This document shows positions 39,020 to 51,232 of a stretch of DNA of 64,000 nt, piece after piece. The DNA is taken from the NCBI GenBank assembly GCA_003991915.1, contig RQTK01000109.1, positions 347,412 through 411,411 of the forward strand, written 5' to 3'. Origin of the DNA: Elysia chlorotica. Lineage: Eukaryota; Mollusca; Gastropoda; Plakobranchidae. Under the pieces are notes generated by a model. The model saw only the letters and a program-made list of their open reading frames with translations, was not told where the DNA came from and searched no databases. A program made the translations under genes and the position numbers. Each line of letters starts with the position of its first letter. Position 1 is the stretch's first letter.

Positions 39020-42000
39020 ATTCCCCCCCTCACAGTTGCAATGGTCTAAGAGTGCACAACCTCCAAATGGATGGTCGCAGACTCAATTTTTTTTGAACTT
39101 GCCAAATCAAATCAAATTCTTTTATCTTAAGCAGAGCCTTGACTGGAGAACTTTATAAAAAAACGCAAGGAGCTGTGCACACACCAGTCTGTGCGGTGGA
39201 ACTAGGGGGAAGAGCCATCTGGTGTTAAATCAAAAAAGTTTCTTCTGCCATGATTTTATCACGCAAACTCCTGGCACCTATAAGTCTAGCGGCTGAAAAA
39301 TCGGAGTTTGACGTGGAAGTGTGAACTGTACAGCTGTTTTCTCTAGACTGAAAATCATAGGTGGGCACAATTGTTTAGTTACAAGAGATTGGACATCCAA
39401 TCACTGAAGAGTAGGTTGGACTTGAACAATTACTATTACACAAGGTGTATGTTATCACAAACAAGTGAGATAAAGCAAGGGGGCTACTTGACACATACAC
39501 AGTAACGGCCATTTCCAAAAAAAACGTAAGGATCCGTCCACTTAAGAACCTGCTCTTTTTGTCTCCTGAGGGGCGGATTCTTGGGCGGAGACCACTCGTC
39601 AGTGTATTCCTCAAATGTCCTTTTTTCTTTTAAAAAAGTGGGGGCCCACAGAGAGACCACATCGTAAAAAAAAACTTTACAAAACTAAGTATAATTTAAT
39701 TATAATTAAATGAATGAATGAAACAAAGATCTTGGTAGCTTCATGCACATTCAACTCAAATGTTTGTTGGTTTCATTTAAATATGTAGGGAAATCAAAGA
39801 AACTAATGAAGCTGATAAACATTATATTCTCTCTCTTTTTTTGTTCTTTTTTCTCCCTTACAAGAACTTGATTCTGCAAAATCTGAATGTAACAACCTTG
39901 ACAAAGCCCTGACCAGAAAGGAAATAGAAATAGCCAGCCTCAACGAGAAGGTACTAAAACTACTATGTCTATGAATTGATCTTTATTTCTATAATTTTAT
40001 CTATAAATCATCGTCACTCTCTCTATATATCTTTTTTTTTACTCTGAAACCCATCAGATTTTAATCTTTTCATAACTTTTTTAACACTACCCCCGCCCCC
40101 AAGTGCTAGAGTGTTGGTCAACTTAGCAGGAGGTGCCTGGTTCAAAATGTACAATTGGTAAAAACTGTTCGATTTCGACTCAAACTGATTAGGTTGTATT
40201 TGTACAATGTGATTGGCTGAATTCACGGTATCCCCGTACTGTCTCTGTGTGGCAAAAATTGTCAGATGTTAGTCTTGGGACCCGTCCACAATATAGCCTA
40301 TATATTGCTGACATTGGAGGCTAAGCAACAAAACACTGTTCAAGGTTGGTAAAGATTCAGGGTTTCTGCTTAATTCCTTTCTTGCCCGCTATTTCTCTGA
40401 TCCATACTAGAATTTTGTCTTGGCATTTGAATTGTTTTTCTTAGCTTGGTATAAATTGCTGTCAATTCTTTTTCCATCTAATTGAGTTCTCAATGCATGG
40501 GTTCCAAAAACATTTAATTTTAGACTCTGATTTGTCTTAAGGAATCAATTGCTATGAGTTATCATTGTTAGGTATGTGCCTTTTTTTGGTTTATTGCTAA
40601 CAAGGCTTACTAGGTACATGTTTTCATGAGTATACAAAAAAAAAAAAAAAGAAATTTCCCTTCTCCTGAGCCTTCTTTGCATACTTTGTTGTTGTGCTTC
40701 CCAATACTATTTTTGGAAATGTTGAACACAGAAAGTTCATACTTTGAAATTAGAAAATCTCTCTTTTGCCTCATGACAAATTCTTTTGGTTTGCAGATAA
40801 GGAAATGTGAACAAGAGATTAAAACTCTGAAGCAGTCAGAGTGCAGACTGTGGGAAGCTGAGCAGCGAGACAAAATCACACACGAGAAGCTGTTGCAATC
40901 CTCCTCCAATGTTGGTGCATTGCAAGCAAAAGTGGATGTACTGGAAAAGGAAAAAAATGCTTTGGAAATCAATAATGAGAAGAAAGAGAAGGAGTTGCAG
41001 AGTGAGAAGGGCAAATTGAAGCAATGTCTAGAGAAAACTGAACAACTGGAACAACAGATCCAGGAAAGTCAAGGATTAGCTGAAAAAATGAAGTCTGTTA
41101 CAGATGAGCTGGCTTTGTCAAAATCAGAGAAGCAAAAGATTGAAATTAAATCTCAAGAATTGGAAGTTGAATTGGAACAGCTCCGCAATAAGGTAAATAG
41201 AATGAAAGATTCAAGACTCATTCAAAAAGGCTCATTCAAAGATTAGCAAGGTAAAAATAATAGCCCTTAAAATTAAAGGAAAATGAAACGTTTTATTATA
41301 TTAAGCTTAGCTTTGGATGTCACACCTACATCAGTCATAGACAACATAAAACAGCACACAGAGATTCACATGAACTAAGTACCAACCCAAGGGTAGAGTT
41401 AAAAAGAAATTGTAGCTCATAGTCTATTTAATATTTACTGCTGAAATGATTTTTTGTCAAAGTTGCCTGTTAATTCTACATTTAGAGAGTTTTAAAATTA
41501 GGCATTTAACACAGGCAGATAACAACAGGAAATTTCCAGGTTGTTCACCCCCTTAAAATTCAAGTGATTCTATACAAATGTAAACATTCAAGATATATTC
41601 ATCTATAACAGATTGTGTAAAGTCGCCTGGAAGTATTATTTTTCTCTAATCCAAGTGATCCTCTATGTAAAAGTTTAAAAAATATTTATTATGCTTGGAG
41701 TTTTCTCATCTAGATAATAAAATCCAGGGTATTGTGTGTATATGTGAGTTTCAGGACTGCCACTCATCTGTGGATCCCTGGATTTTCTGCTGATTGGCGA
41801 GTAACTGGTGGATCGTCGGTGGATCCACCTAAGTGACGTGAACCATCCGTCCATCGGTCTACCGGCTTTATTTGTGGGCCATTTTTTTGCTTTTTCTGTG
41901 CCGCGATCTGGCAATTTTTCGTCAAATTTTTAACTGCTGATGACTTCCACTCAAATTTTCATTGAAAATGATTACAAGTGGGTCATTCAAGCGTTGATTA

Positions 42001-45000
42001 TCGGTTCATTTTGCGATGTTGTGAGCGAAGTTTGACTTGTTCTTTCACCCGCATTTTAATGAATATTGGCCTTATTTTGGAACAGATTCTGTGCTGTCAG
42101 GAGTTTATTTAGTGATAGATCCTCTACTAGTCGATTGTGGCCAGCCTAGACAAAGTTCTGAACATTGTGATCCGATACTGACACTGATGACAGCCGGCTC
42201 TCTCTAATTTCTAGATGGTTCTAAAATCAGTGGAAAAACCCCGAAATGGCTGGTCCTCCAGGCGGCTTCAAACGATTGGGCATCCAGGATAAGGACAAAT
42301 AAAGAAATTGAAATCAAAGCCAAAATGTTCCACTTCGTACAGCTTTAAGTGCCTGCACACCAGGACAGTCTCCATCAGCCTCTATCATTTTCCTGCACAC
42401 CAGGACAGTCTCCATCAGTCTCTATCATTTAAGTGCCTGCACACCAGGACTGTTTCCATCAGCCTCTATCATTTAAGTACCTGCACACCAGGACTGTTTC
42501 CATCAGCCTCTATCATTTAAGTACCTGCACACCAGGACAGTCTCCATTAACCTCTATCATTTTCCTGCACACCAGGACAGTCTCCATCAGCCTCTATCAT
42601 TTTCCTGCACACCAGGACAGTCTCCATCAGTCTCTATCATTTAAGTGCCTGCACACCAGGACTGTTTCCATCAGCCTCTATCATTTAAGTACCTGCACAC
42701 CAGGACAGTCTCCATCAGCCTCTATCATTTAAGTACCTGCACACCAGGACTGTTTCCATCAGCCTCTATCATTTAAGTACCTGCACACCAGGACAGTCTC
42801 CATTAACCTCTATCATTTTCCTGCACACCAGGACTGTCTCCATCAGTCTCTATCATTTAAGAGCCTGCACACCAGGACAGTCTCCATCAGTCTCTATCAT
42901 TTAAGTGCCTGCTCACCAGGACTGTCTCCATTAGCCTCTTTCATTTTCATGCATACCAGGACTTCAAATGTATCTGGTATGTTATGTTGGAATCAAGTTA
43001 ATAGGATGTATTTGTACTGAAAGCTTGAATGAGTTACGAATTCTATTAAGAAAGTCTTTTTACTGCTCTCCAAACTTCTCTGAGGGCCGTATTTAGGAGC
43101 TGAAATTACAAAATTTGACCAACGGGTTGAAAATCAGAAATTTACATCAAAATTGAGTGGCAACGTGTGTGTGTGTTCTAGCGTATTGTTTATTGAGTAG
43201 ACCAGTAGCAATCCTTTATATCTTTGTAAAATGTTTTTCTTTCCAGGTTTCAAAAACTTCAGATGAGGCTCAGCAAGAACTGAAAGATATGGAATCTCGC
43301 CTGCTGCAGATTTCCGAAAACAAAAAAGTGGGTCTTCCTTCTAATTTATGCACAAAATTGTTTTAGCTTATGCAAGGTACTGAGGGTGCATTTTCTTTTT
43401 GTTACTCATATTTTTTTCCATTTGCCTTCATGGAATAACCTTTTTTTCAGGGAAAAAAACAACAAACTGCTACAGCATGTTTAATAAAATGTTTTTGTTT
43501 GTGCAAAAATAATTTATATTGCAAATGTTTTTTGCTTTTCGCCAAATTTTGCTCTTTCTTATTCAGGTTCGGACTCAATATTATTTGGGGATATGCTCTA
43601 AAGCCCAGTTGCAAAGAAATACCCTGTTGTAAATAGTTAATAAAATAATTGGCACATGATTTTGAATACCTAAACTCACAATAAAATCAAGTATGCCAAT
43701 TAAGATGCCTTTTTGAAAATTCTCTTTTCAATTAAAAAAAATCACATATAAAACGTTCCATTACTTATTTCAAGAATTAAAATGTAGACTTAAAAAATGA
43801 AGTAATACTCAACTTATTCGCCGTATTCTTTTCCAAATAACCATCAAATATAAATGCTGGGTGCTATTGTTAAAACTACCATGTCTTTCTCTCAACACAA
43901 GTGCATTATTTAAAAAAACAACTGCTCAGCCTGTTAGAAGATAATGATAAAACACAGTTATATAGCGCATCCCGGGCTTGACAAAGTTTCTCCTTTGTTT
44001 TTAATAGTTGGTAGGATCCAAAGTTCGCTGAAGCTATTGGCAGATAAGTGTGGTTAACCCAATGCCTCCATCTACATACATGTACCTAGATGGCTCCATT
44101 CTATGTACAACTCTTCTTCTGTCTCTGTTCACTTCTTCCAATCATGCACTCATTCCACGCTTTTGGTGGCTTTGTCTTTTGGATATACTACCAAGCTTAG
44201 CGATCGTTCGTTTCCTAACACTCATATTCCCCTTGTCCTGACCATTTTTGACATTTGGCCAACCCCTTTTCATGTATACTTAAAAACATAATGTCTAATT
44301 TCATTTATGGCTTGAGGAAGAACTATTATTCTTTGACAGCGGTTTGTCTTTTAACTAGTGTCAAACTAAATACATGTACCTATTTTGAGCTTGCTGACAC
44401 CTCTGGTTCATTGGATCTGAGAGTAGGTATGAGATTAGTTTGTATTATGTCAAATATCTGTACTTGGAGTCAAAACAAACCATTTATTATCTTTTCAGGT
44501 TATTGAGAAAGAATTGCATAAGCAAGAAAGCATCAATAAAAGGAACAAAGAGGAGATGGAGGTAGGAATTACATGTTTTGCTTTTCCATCATGCATTTGT
44601 TGAAACAAGATAGGGAAAAAGTAAATAAGACAATTAAAAAAGCGGGAGCGGTGGTAGGTAGAAAACAAGATGACATTGACACACTATGCACCCAACGGAT
44701 GGTAAAGAAAGACAAACAGATCCCGAATGACGTGACACATCCCCTCCGTGACGAGTATGACAGTAGACTGATTCAAGAGGTGGAAAATATAGGATGCCAC
44801 GGGTTCGAACTAACAGATATGGAAATTCGTTTGTGCCAAGGTCTGTGGACAGTTTAAATGAGCTTTTAAGAAGGGTTTGAATATAATTATATATATGACA
44901 AGCTATTACAATTTATATTGACTAATCTCTTACAAATGTTAAAAGAGGTTATTAAAAGAGTTACTATCTAATTCCATTTCCATTACTTTTATTTGCCTTA

Positions 45001-45314
45001 ATTCTTACTTGTTAATCCTAAGCATGATTTTTAGAAGAGACTAATTATAAAGAAACAATTATAATTTATTTCCTTATTCTTAAATTATGTTAATAGTTAT
45101 AAACAGTTTATGTGAGCTCATTGCAACATGTTTCTACTATGCCTACGTGTACACTTTAGAAATAACTGTATCTATGTAATATTGCACTTATTTAATTCTT
45201 ATTTACCCTCTAACAGAAATTTCCCCAAGAGAGATTCTGTAATCATAACTTTCTGTATGCATTTCAAGATATGGTTTTCATTGAAACATCTTTTTTTTAA
45301 AACACAATTTAGTG

Positions 45315-45348
<34 letters not shown>

Positions 45349-48300
45349 ATTTTTTTTTTATATTGTTAATGAAATAGAATTTATTATTTCTAAGCTCATA
45401 GTCAAATTAGAGCTGTGATTTTTTTTACCTTGAAAGTACAAATCTCATTTCTAAAGTACTTTAAATTTCTAGTATTACGACATTTTACAACTGAGGTGAC
45501 AATTTGGATATCATGGTGATTGAAATTTTCCTTGAATCAATGTCTTTTAAATTTTTTTTGGTCAATCTTCTTCTGTTTATTTTGCCTTATGATAAAAAAA
45601 AATCCTATATTAAAATAAAAAAAAATCAGATGTGATTATCTAAAAATTGAAATCTGGCCCGTTAATTTATTTTTTTAAGGTGTGGAAAAGTGAGAGAGAT
45701 TCTTGTGTGAAGAAACTTGAGCAATGCATCCACAAAATGACACAAGAAAAAGAACACCTGAAAGAGGAGGTAATCTAAATCTGTCAGCTCACCTATCTTT
45801 GTCTAAGTTAAAAAAAAAAAAGAAAAGGAGAGACGTTGAATTTAAAACCCATGTGACAATACATATACCATAAAAAATAAACTGAATGCTTAACGATTTC
45901 ATTTCTTCATTTTTATGCTTTGCATCTTGTCCAGCCTTTAAAAAAAATCCTCTCTCACACTTGGATGTTTTACGGTTAACAAAATAGGATCCCCTTCAGA
46001 CTTGATAGTTATGGATGATTGATAATGACTGCTAGTTATTTTGTGTGTGTCCAATGCAGTGAAAGTAGCTAAATATTAAACACTCATGAATTCATATGTG
46101 CACCATGGGAAGCTGCCCTATAAATTTGAGTGTTATCATAAAAAATATTTTTACTTTTCATTCACTAAAATTTTAATTTGTTGTCCTTTTTTAAGCAAAG
46201 GCTTCATTCATGTTAAAAATTGATTACTGAAAATGTAGCCTAAAGATACCATAATTATTATAACCAAGTGATATGGAATACTTGTAGAGAGCAAATGATA
46301 AGACTATCTAATCCTTTGCCTTGTGTATGTGATAGAAGTAATTAATTATACGTCAAATACATTTTATTGGCAATGTAAAATCATCTCTAAAACATCACAT
46401 TACTCAGTCCTCTTTATCAGACGGGAACAAATGATTTGTCATAAAATTTAAAAACAGCTAGAAAAGAGGATAATAGGGAATTTTTGCAAAGCTAACAAGG
46501 TTTTCTCATTGTCATAGCAATTTTTAGCATAAAGAAATGTACACTATACCTTTACATACACCATTCACCTTTATCTTTAGTCAAAAAGAAATGCACACTA
46601 TATACCTTTACATACACCATTCACATTTATGTTTAGTATAAAACCTGTTTATTTTTTTTGCTAGGTTGAAAAACTTAGGAAAAGTAATGCTGATTTGGCT
46701 CAAGAGGCTACCAACATAAGCCGTCGCAAGGATGCACTCATATCTGAACTCAAGCAATCAAACAACAAAATGTCTATCCAGCTTGCTGATGCTGAGGTAA
46801 TTATATTGAAAAACAATTTCAGGTGTGACAACCCTTTTCAGTCTTCCCTGAGTTGTTACTATTCTTGTATTGTTACTTTGCTTAAAAAATATTCATCTTT
46901 ATAACAACATGATGAACATCCATTGTAAATGCCATGAAGAAAAACCAAATTGTCACCAAGATATCATATTTTTATATTGGTAACCTTAATACACAGAAAA
47001 CATTTTGTTTTGTTTTATTATTGATTGTTTTTTTATTACCTTAATTCAGAGTTAATATATGGCAGCATAAAATCTGTAGGATCTATTATTAAAATATTGA
47101 AAAAAATTAGAAATTGTCAAAACATAAAAAAATAATAATTTTTGTTTCACTTAATCACCCTAGGGTATGACTCCACCTCCGAAAATGGCCACACCTGAGC
47201 AAGCATTCCCAGGCCAATTGAAGTTTGAAGAAGACCTTGACACAAGTGATCACTTAGAAATAGATGTTACACCTTTGGCTGCCAAGAGAGGGAAGAAACG
47301 ACAAACTTCTCATCGCTACCAGCCATCATCGTCTTCGTCTGTAGATCCTGAAGTTAGCCACTTTTCAAATTTGTATTCTGTTTAAAATCAAAACCAAATA
47401 TTTTTTTTGTGCTTTTATTATTCTGTGGTGGAAAAAATATATAATGATACACCCACTAACATGGTATTTTTAAGAGGACAGGAAATATTAAGTGCAAAAG
47501 TGGAAACCATAAAAATGTGGATATATTTTTTCCAACAGCACCTTTTGCGTGCTGGTATTAAATACTATCAGCTCTAAATTACTTATATCATGTGTCACTC
47601 ATTTTTTTCATTATCGGCTCTACCCCCATCTAGGCTGTCCTTGAGCCAAAATGTCTCAAAACAATAAAGGTGAGTTCTGATTCATTATAAAAATTATGCT
47701 TATCTTGTAATTTTCAAGTCAAGTCTTATCTGATAATCCAATTACACATTAAGGCTACACAGAAATGCTGGTGATGTCTTTTTTTAAATTTGTGTTTTGT
47801 TTTAAAACAATTTTTTTTCACATAAATAACTTTGAAATTCAAAGCATAATTGAGTTAAACATTTACTCACTTTAGGAAGTGTAAAAAAAATTGCAATTAC
47901 AATGGGGTGTTCCTGTGAGGATTTTGACCCCCATATCAGCATGCTAAATATGGAACTTTGTACTCCTCTAGTGGTATCATATGTTGATAAAATGAATGAA
48001 GTGGTGCTAAAAATCCTGGAGATGCCAGCTCAACGTAGATCATAGCAGATATTTGTGTATTCTTTATCAAATATGTATTGAAATTTTTTATTTTTGATAT
48101 AGGAGGAATCAGAAATGAGTCCTGTCAATAAATCACCAAAGAGTCGAGTTGCTGGACTGGCAAGTGAGGTCTTAGCTTCGCTGTCACCCTTGACAAGATC
48201 TTCTGGTAAGTTAATTTTATGATGTTATGAAACAGCTTGTTAGCTTTGAATATTCGATACTATGGAAGGAAAGAAAAAGGCTTATAATACTGCAGTGTCA

Positions 48301-51184
48301 CGACGTATCAGCAGCAGTATTTTAGCTGAGCCCCCAGTTGTTGCCTGCCCCAGTGACCCTGCCCGTAAAATAACAGGCCAAGGTACGCTCACCGGGGACC
48401 TTTTAGAACTTGCGTGATTTTTGGCGTTTATGCCTTTTTTTTTTATCTGTAGGATATAATTGTACCGTATGCCTGTATAAAGGTTAATATTTGAAAGAAC
48501 AGATGTACATGTGGGATAATAACAAACGATTTAAATAATGAACGTTATTTTATTATTGGGGTTGATTTGTAAACAGAAGCTATTTTTAAGAGATTTAGTG
48601 ATGTACTTGATAATTAAGTTGTTCAATAAAATAATGACAACTAGATAAATTTTTTAAATGTTGGTCTCATTTTAAAGATGATAAATTGAAAATTACAAGT
48701 TATCAAAGTTTATTCGTTACTATCTTAGAATTTTCTGCTGCATCAGGAGGGAATACATGTACTTGTGACGATAAAGTATTAAATAATCTATCACAGGTGA
48801 TCACATTGATTTATGGTAGTAATGAATAAATATGGACTTGGAAATTGATGTGATTGGTCAAGAGAGTGGTATCGTTTTTAATCATAGATGATATAATTAT
48901 GGAATCAGCTATAACTTGTTTGAGGAATGCATTCCAGTGGGTTTTGCCAAAGGGTTGTTGAAAGGTGAGGACTCACCTAGTGAGTTTACCAAAGGCTGTG
49001 AGTGGTGTAGATTGGAAATATTCGGGTCTGGTAAACTTGAAGTTTACATTTGGTGCAGATATTCAAGGATTTGTTCAGCTGAATGTATTGAGTTTCGATT
49101 GGTTGTGGTGAATTGTTTGTAAAGTTTGTTTTAGGTATGGTTGTAATTTTTACAGGGTCTGCTAGAAGTGGCGATGTGTGACAGTCTTGATCAGTTATTG
49201 TGCTTTTAACTGTGATGATCTTTCGGTTTTGGGTGTATTTTGATTGAATACGGCACTCCCGATCACTAATCTATTGCATCGACTTAGTTGCTATCTCGAC
49301 AGTTTCATTTGATGGGTGCAAATTTTTCTGTCTATCTATATATGAGCACCGTTTGTCTCTATTTCTTTGATGCGTCGAACGGTTTTTTGTGTGTGTAAGG
49401 AAATGTCACTGCATCTCATTTTATTAGCTATGATACTAGTGTATCATTTCACACACAGGTATTGTGAATGTGTGTCTTCAATGCCATTTTTAATGTTCAA
49501 ATCTTATATTACAAGTATATCACCGGAACGAACATAGCACAAGCAATTTCTTCTATTCTTTTTTTTCCTGAATAGAGTCGCATACAATCGTGCACAAATT
49601 TAGCACAAGTCATTTATTTTTAAATAAAAATCTCTTGAATGCTCCATTGTTCATAACAACCTAAATATGTGTGCCCTTAGTGCTGTTCAAACTGCGAGTA
49701 ACAGAGAAAAATTCACATCACAGTAAAGCTATAATCTTACACTTTCCGATGCCAAAAAACATTTTTTTTAATACTGAGTGTACTCCGTTATAATTAACAT
49801 TTAATGTACTAAATTTTCATAAGTAATTCGAAGAAAAAAATCAACCATATTTATCTAACTTCTCACATTCACAAAGAATAGGCCAGGGAGACTGTGGCTT
49901 CACTGTCGTGTCCAAGAAAAGCAAAATATCTCGGAAAACCAAGTACAATCTAGTCTCGAGTGATTACAGAGATATGACTGAGTAAAGAGCCTGGCAAATC
50001 ATTGTTTTAGTTGATATTCCGCTAAGGTTCTAAGACACTCAGCACTATGCAAGGCAATGCAACGGCTCCATGCAGGAAGTAAACATCTCCATATTTGCCA
50101 AGGCTAAAGATGTCGCCTTCTTGCACAAAACAGCATAAAGGAACCAGTCTGCCTGTATCTAGGTTACCTGTCAAGATAAGATTGATAGGTGTAATCAAGT
50201 GCGCCTCCAGCGCGCAACTAAAGTAGATGGGAGAAATAGAACTTTCTGTGCCGTGGGATATATTCATATCTTTGGAAGAGAAATATGATATTTAGCACTA
50301 AATGTTTCACTGCCTTTTTTGCAAAAAGAGAAATTAAGCCCACAAAAAAAAAAAGAAAATAGTAAACAAACATTTTAGCACTGTATATAATTGAATTGAG
50401 GAAAAAATACTTGTGTCAAGTTATGATCAGACTTTGGGTAACATTACAATTTTCCAAGTTTAAATCCAGTAAAATAAAATGAACGATAAGCAAAAAATGA
50501 AAAGTTTCACATCCACTCAGTTTATTATGAGATTTTTTGGACCTTTAATTGAATGCCCTAAACTAGTGAGTCTGCAAACTACAGCCTATTGATGGTGAAA
50601 CTCAAGTGAGTCTGCAAACTACAGCCTATTGATGGTGAGATATCCAGGCTGCGGCATTTTCCAATACAGGTACATACATTTCTTTCATTTAAAAAAATTG
50701 CGAGCAACACTCAAATGAAAAGTGTAATGTCCTTATTATTAGGGGATGTTACGTCAGTTGTCTTCTAACCAAAAACTATTTTCACTATTTCTACAGCCAA
50801 GAAGTTATCAACTCGTAAAAAAGAGAAAAAATCTTCAGAAAGTGAAAGTAATGAGGTATGTTGTTACATTTGTATTAATAAATTGTTTCTCAAATAATAA
50901 GTTTCCTAGAGAGAGGCACTTCAAAAAGAGTGAGACCATGTGCTGGTTTATAGAACCGAGTTTTGTAGAGGGGATTTCCTGCAGCCTTTTGTTTCACAGG
51001 GAATAAAGAGTCTTAAACTAAACTAAAGAAATAACAAACCCATGTCCTTTTCTTTTTTTTAATTATTAATTATATCAGTAGTTAAAAGAGTGCATGCAAT
51101 ATAAAATAGCTTCTTTTAGTAATGACTAAAAATATCTGGGTCCTAAAAAGATGATTAATTTATAAATATATTACAGCTCATATC

Positions 51185-51232
<48 letters not shown>

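Noticed and set aside
42308..42732. Repetitive peptide frames, or a CRISPR-like array
   Set aside because: They are a minisatellite inside a kinesin intron; units are contiguous with no unique spacers, and the genome is eukaryotic.
50022..50267. Minus-strand 81-codon frame in kinesin intron 30
   Set aside because: No recognisable family, no splice support and antisense to the host gene.
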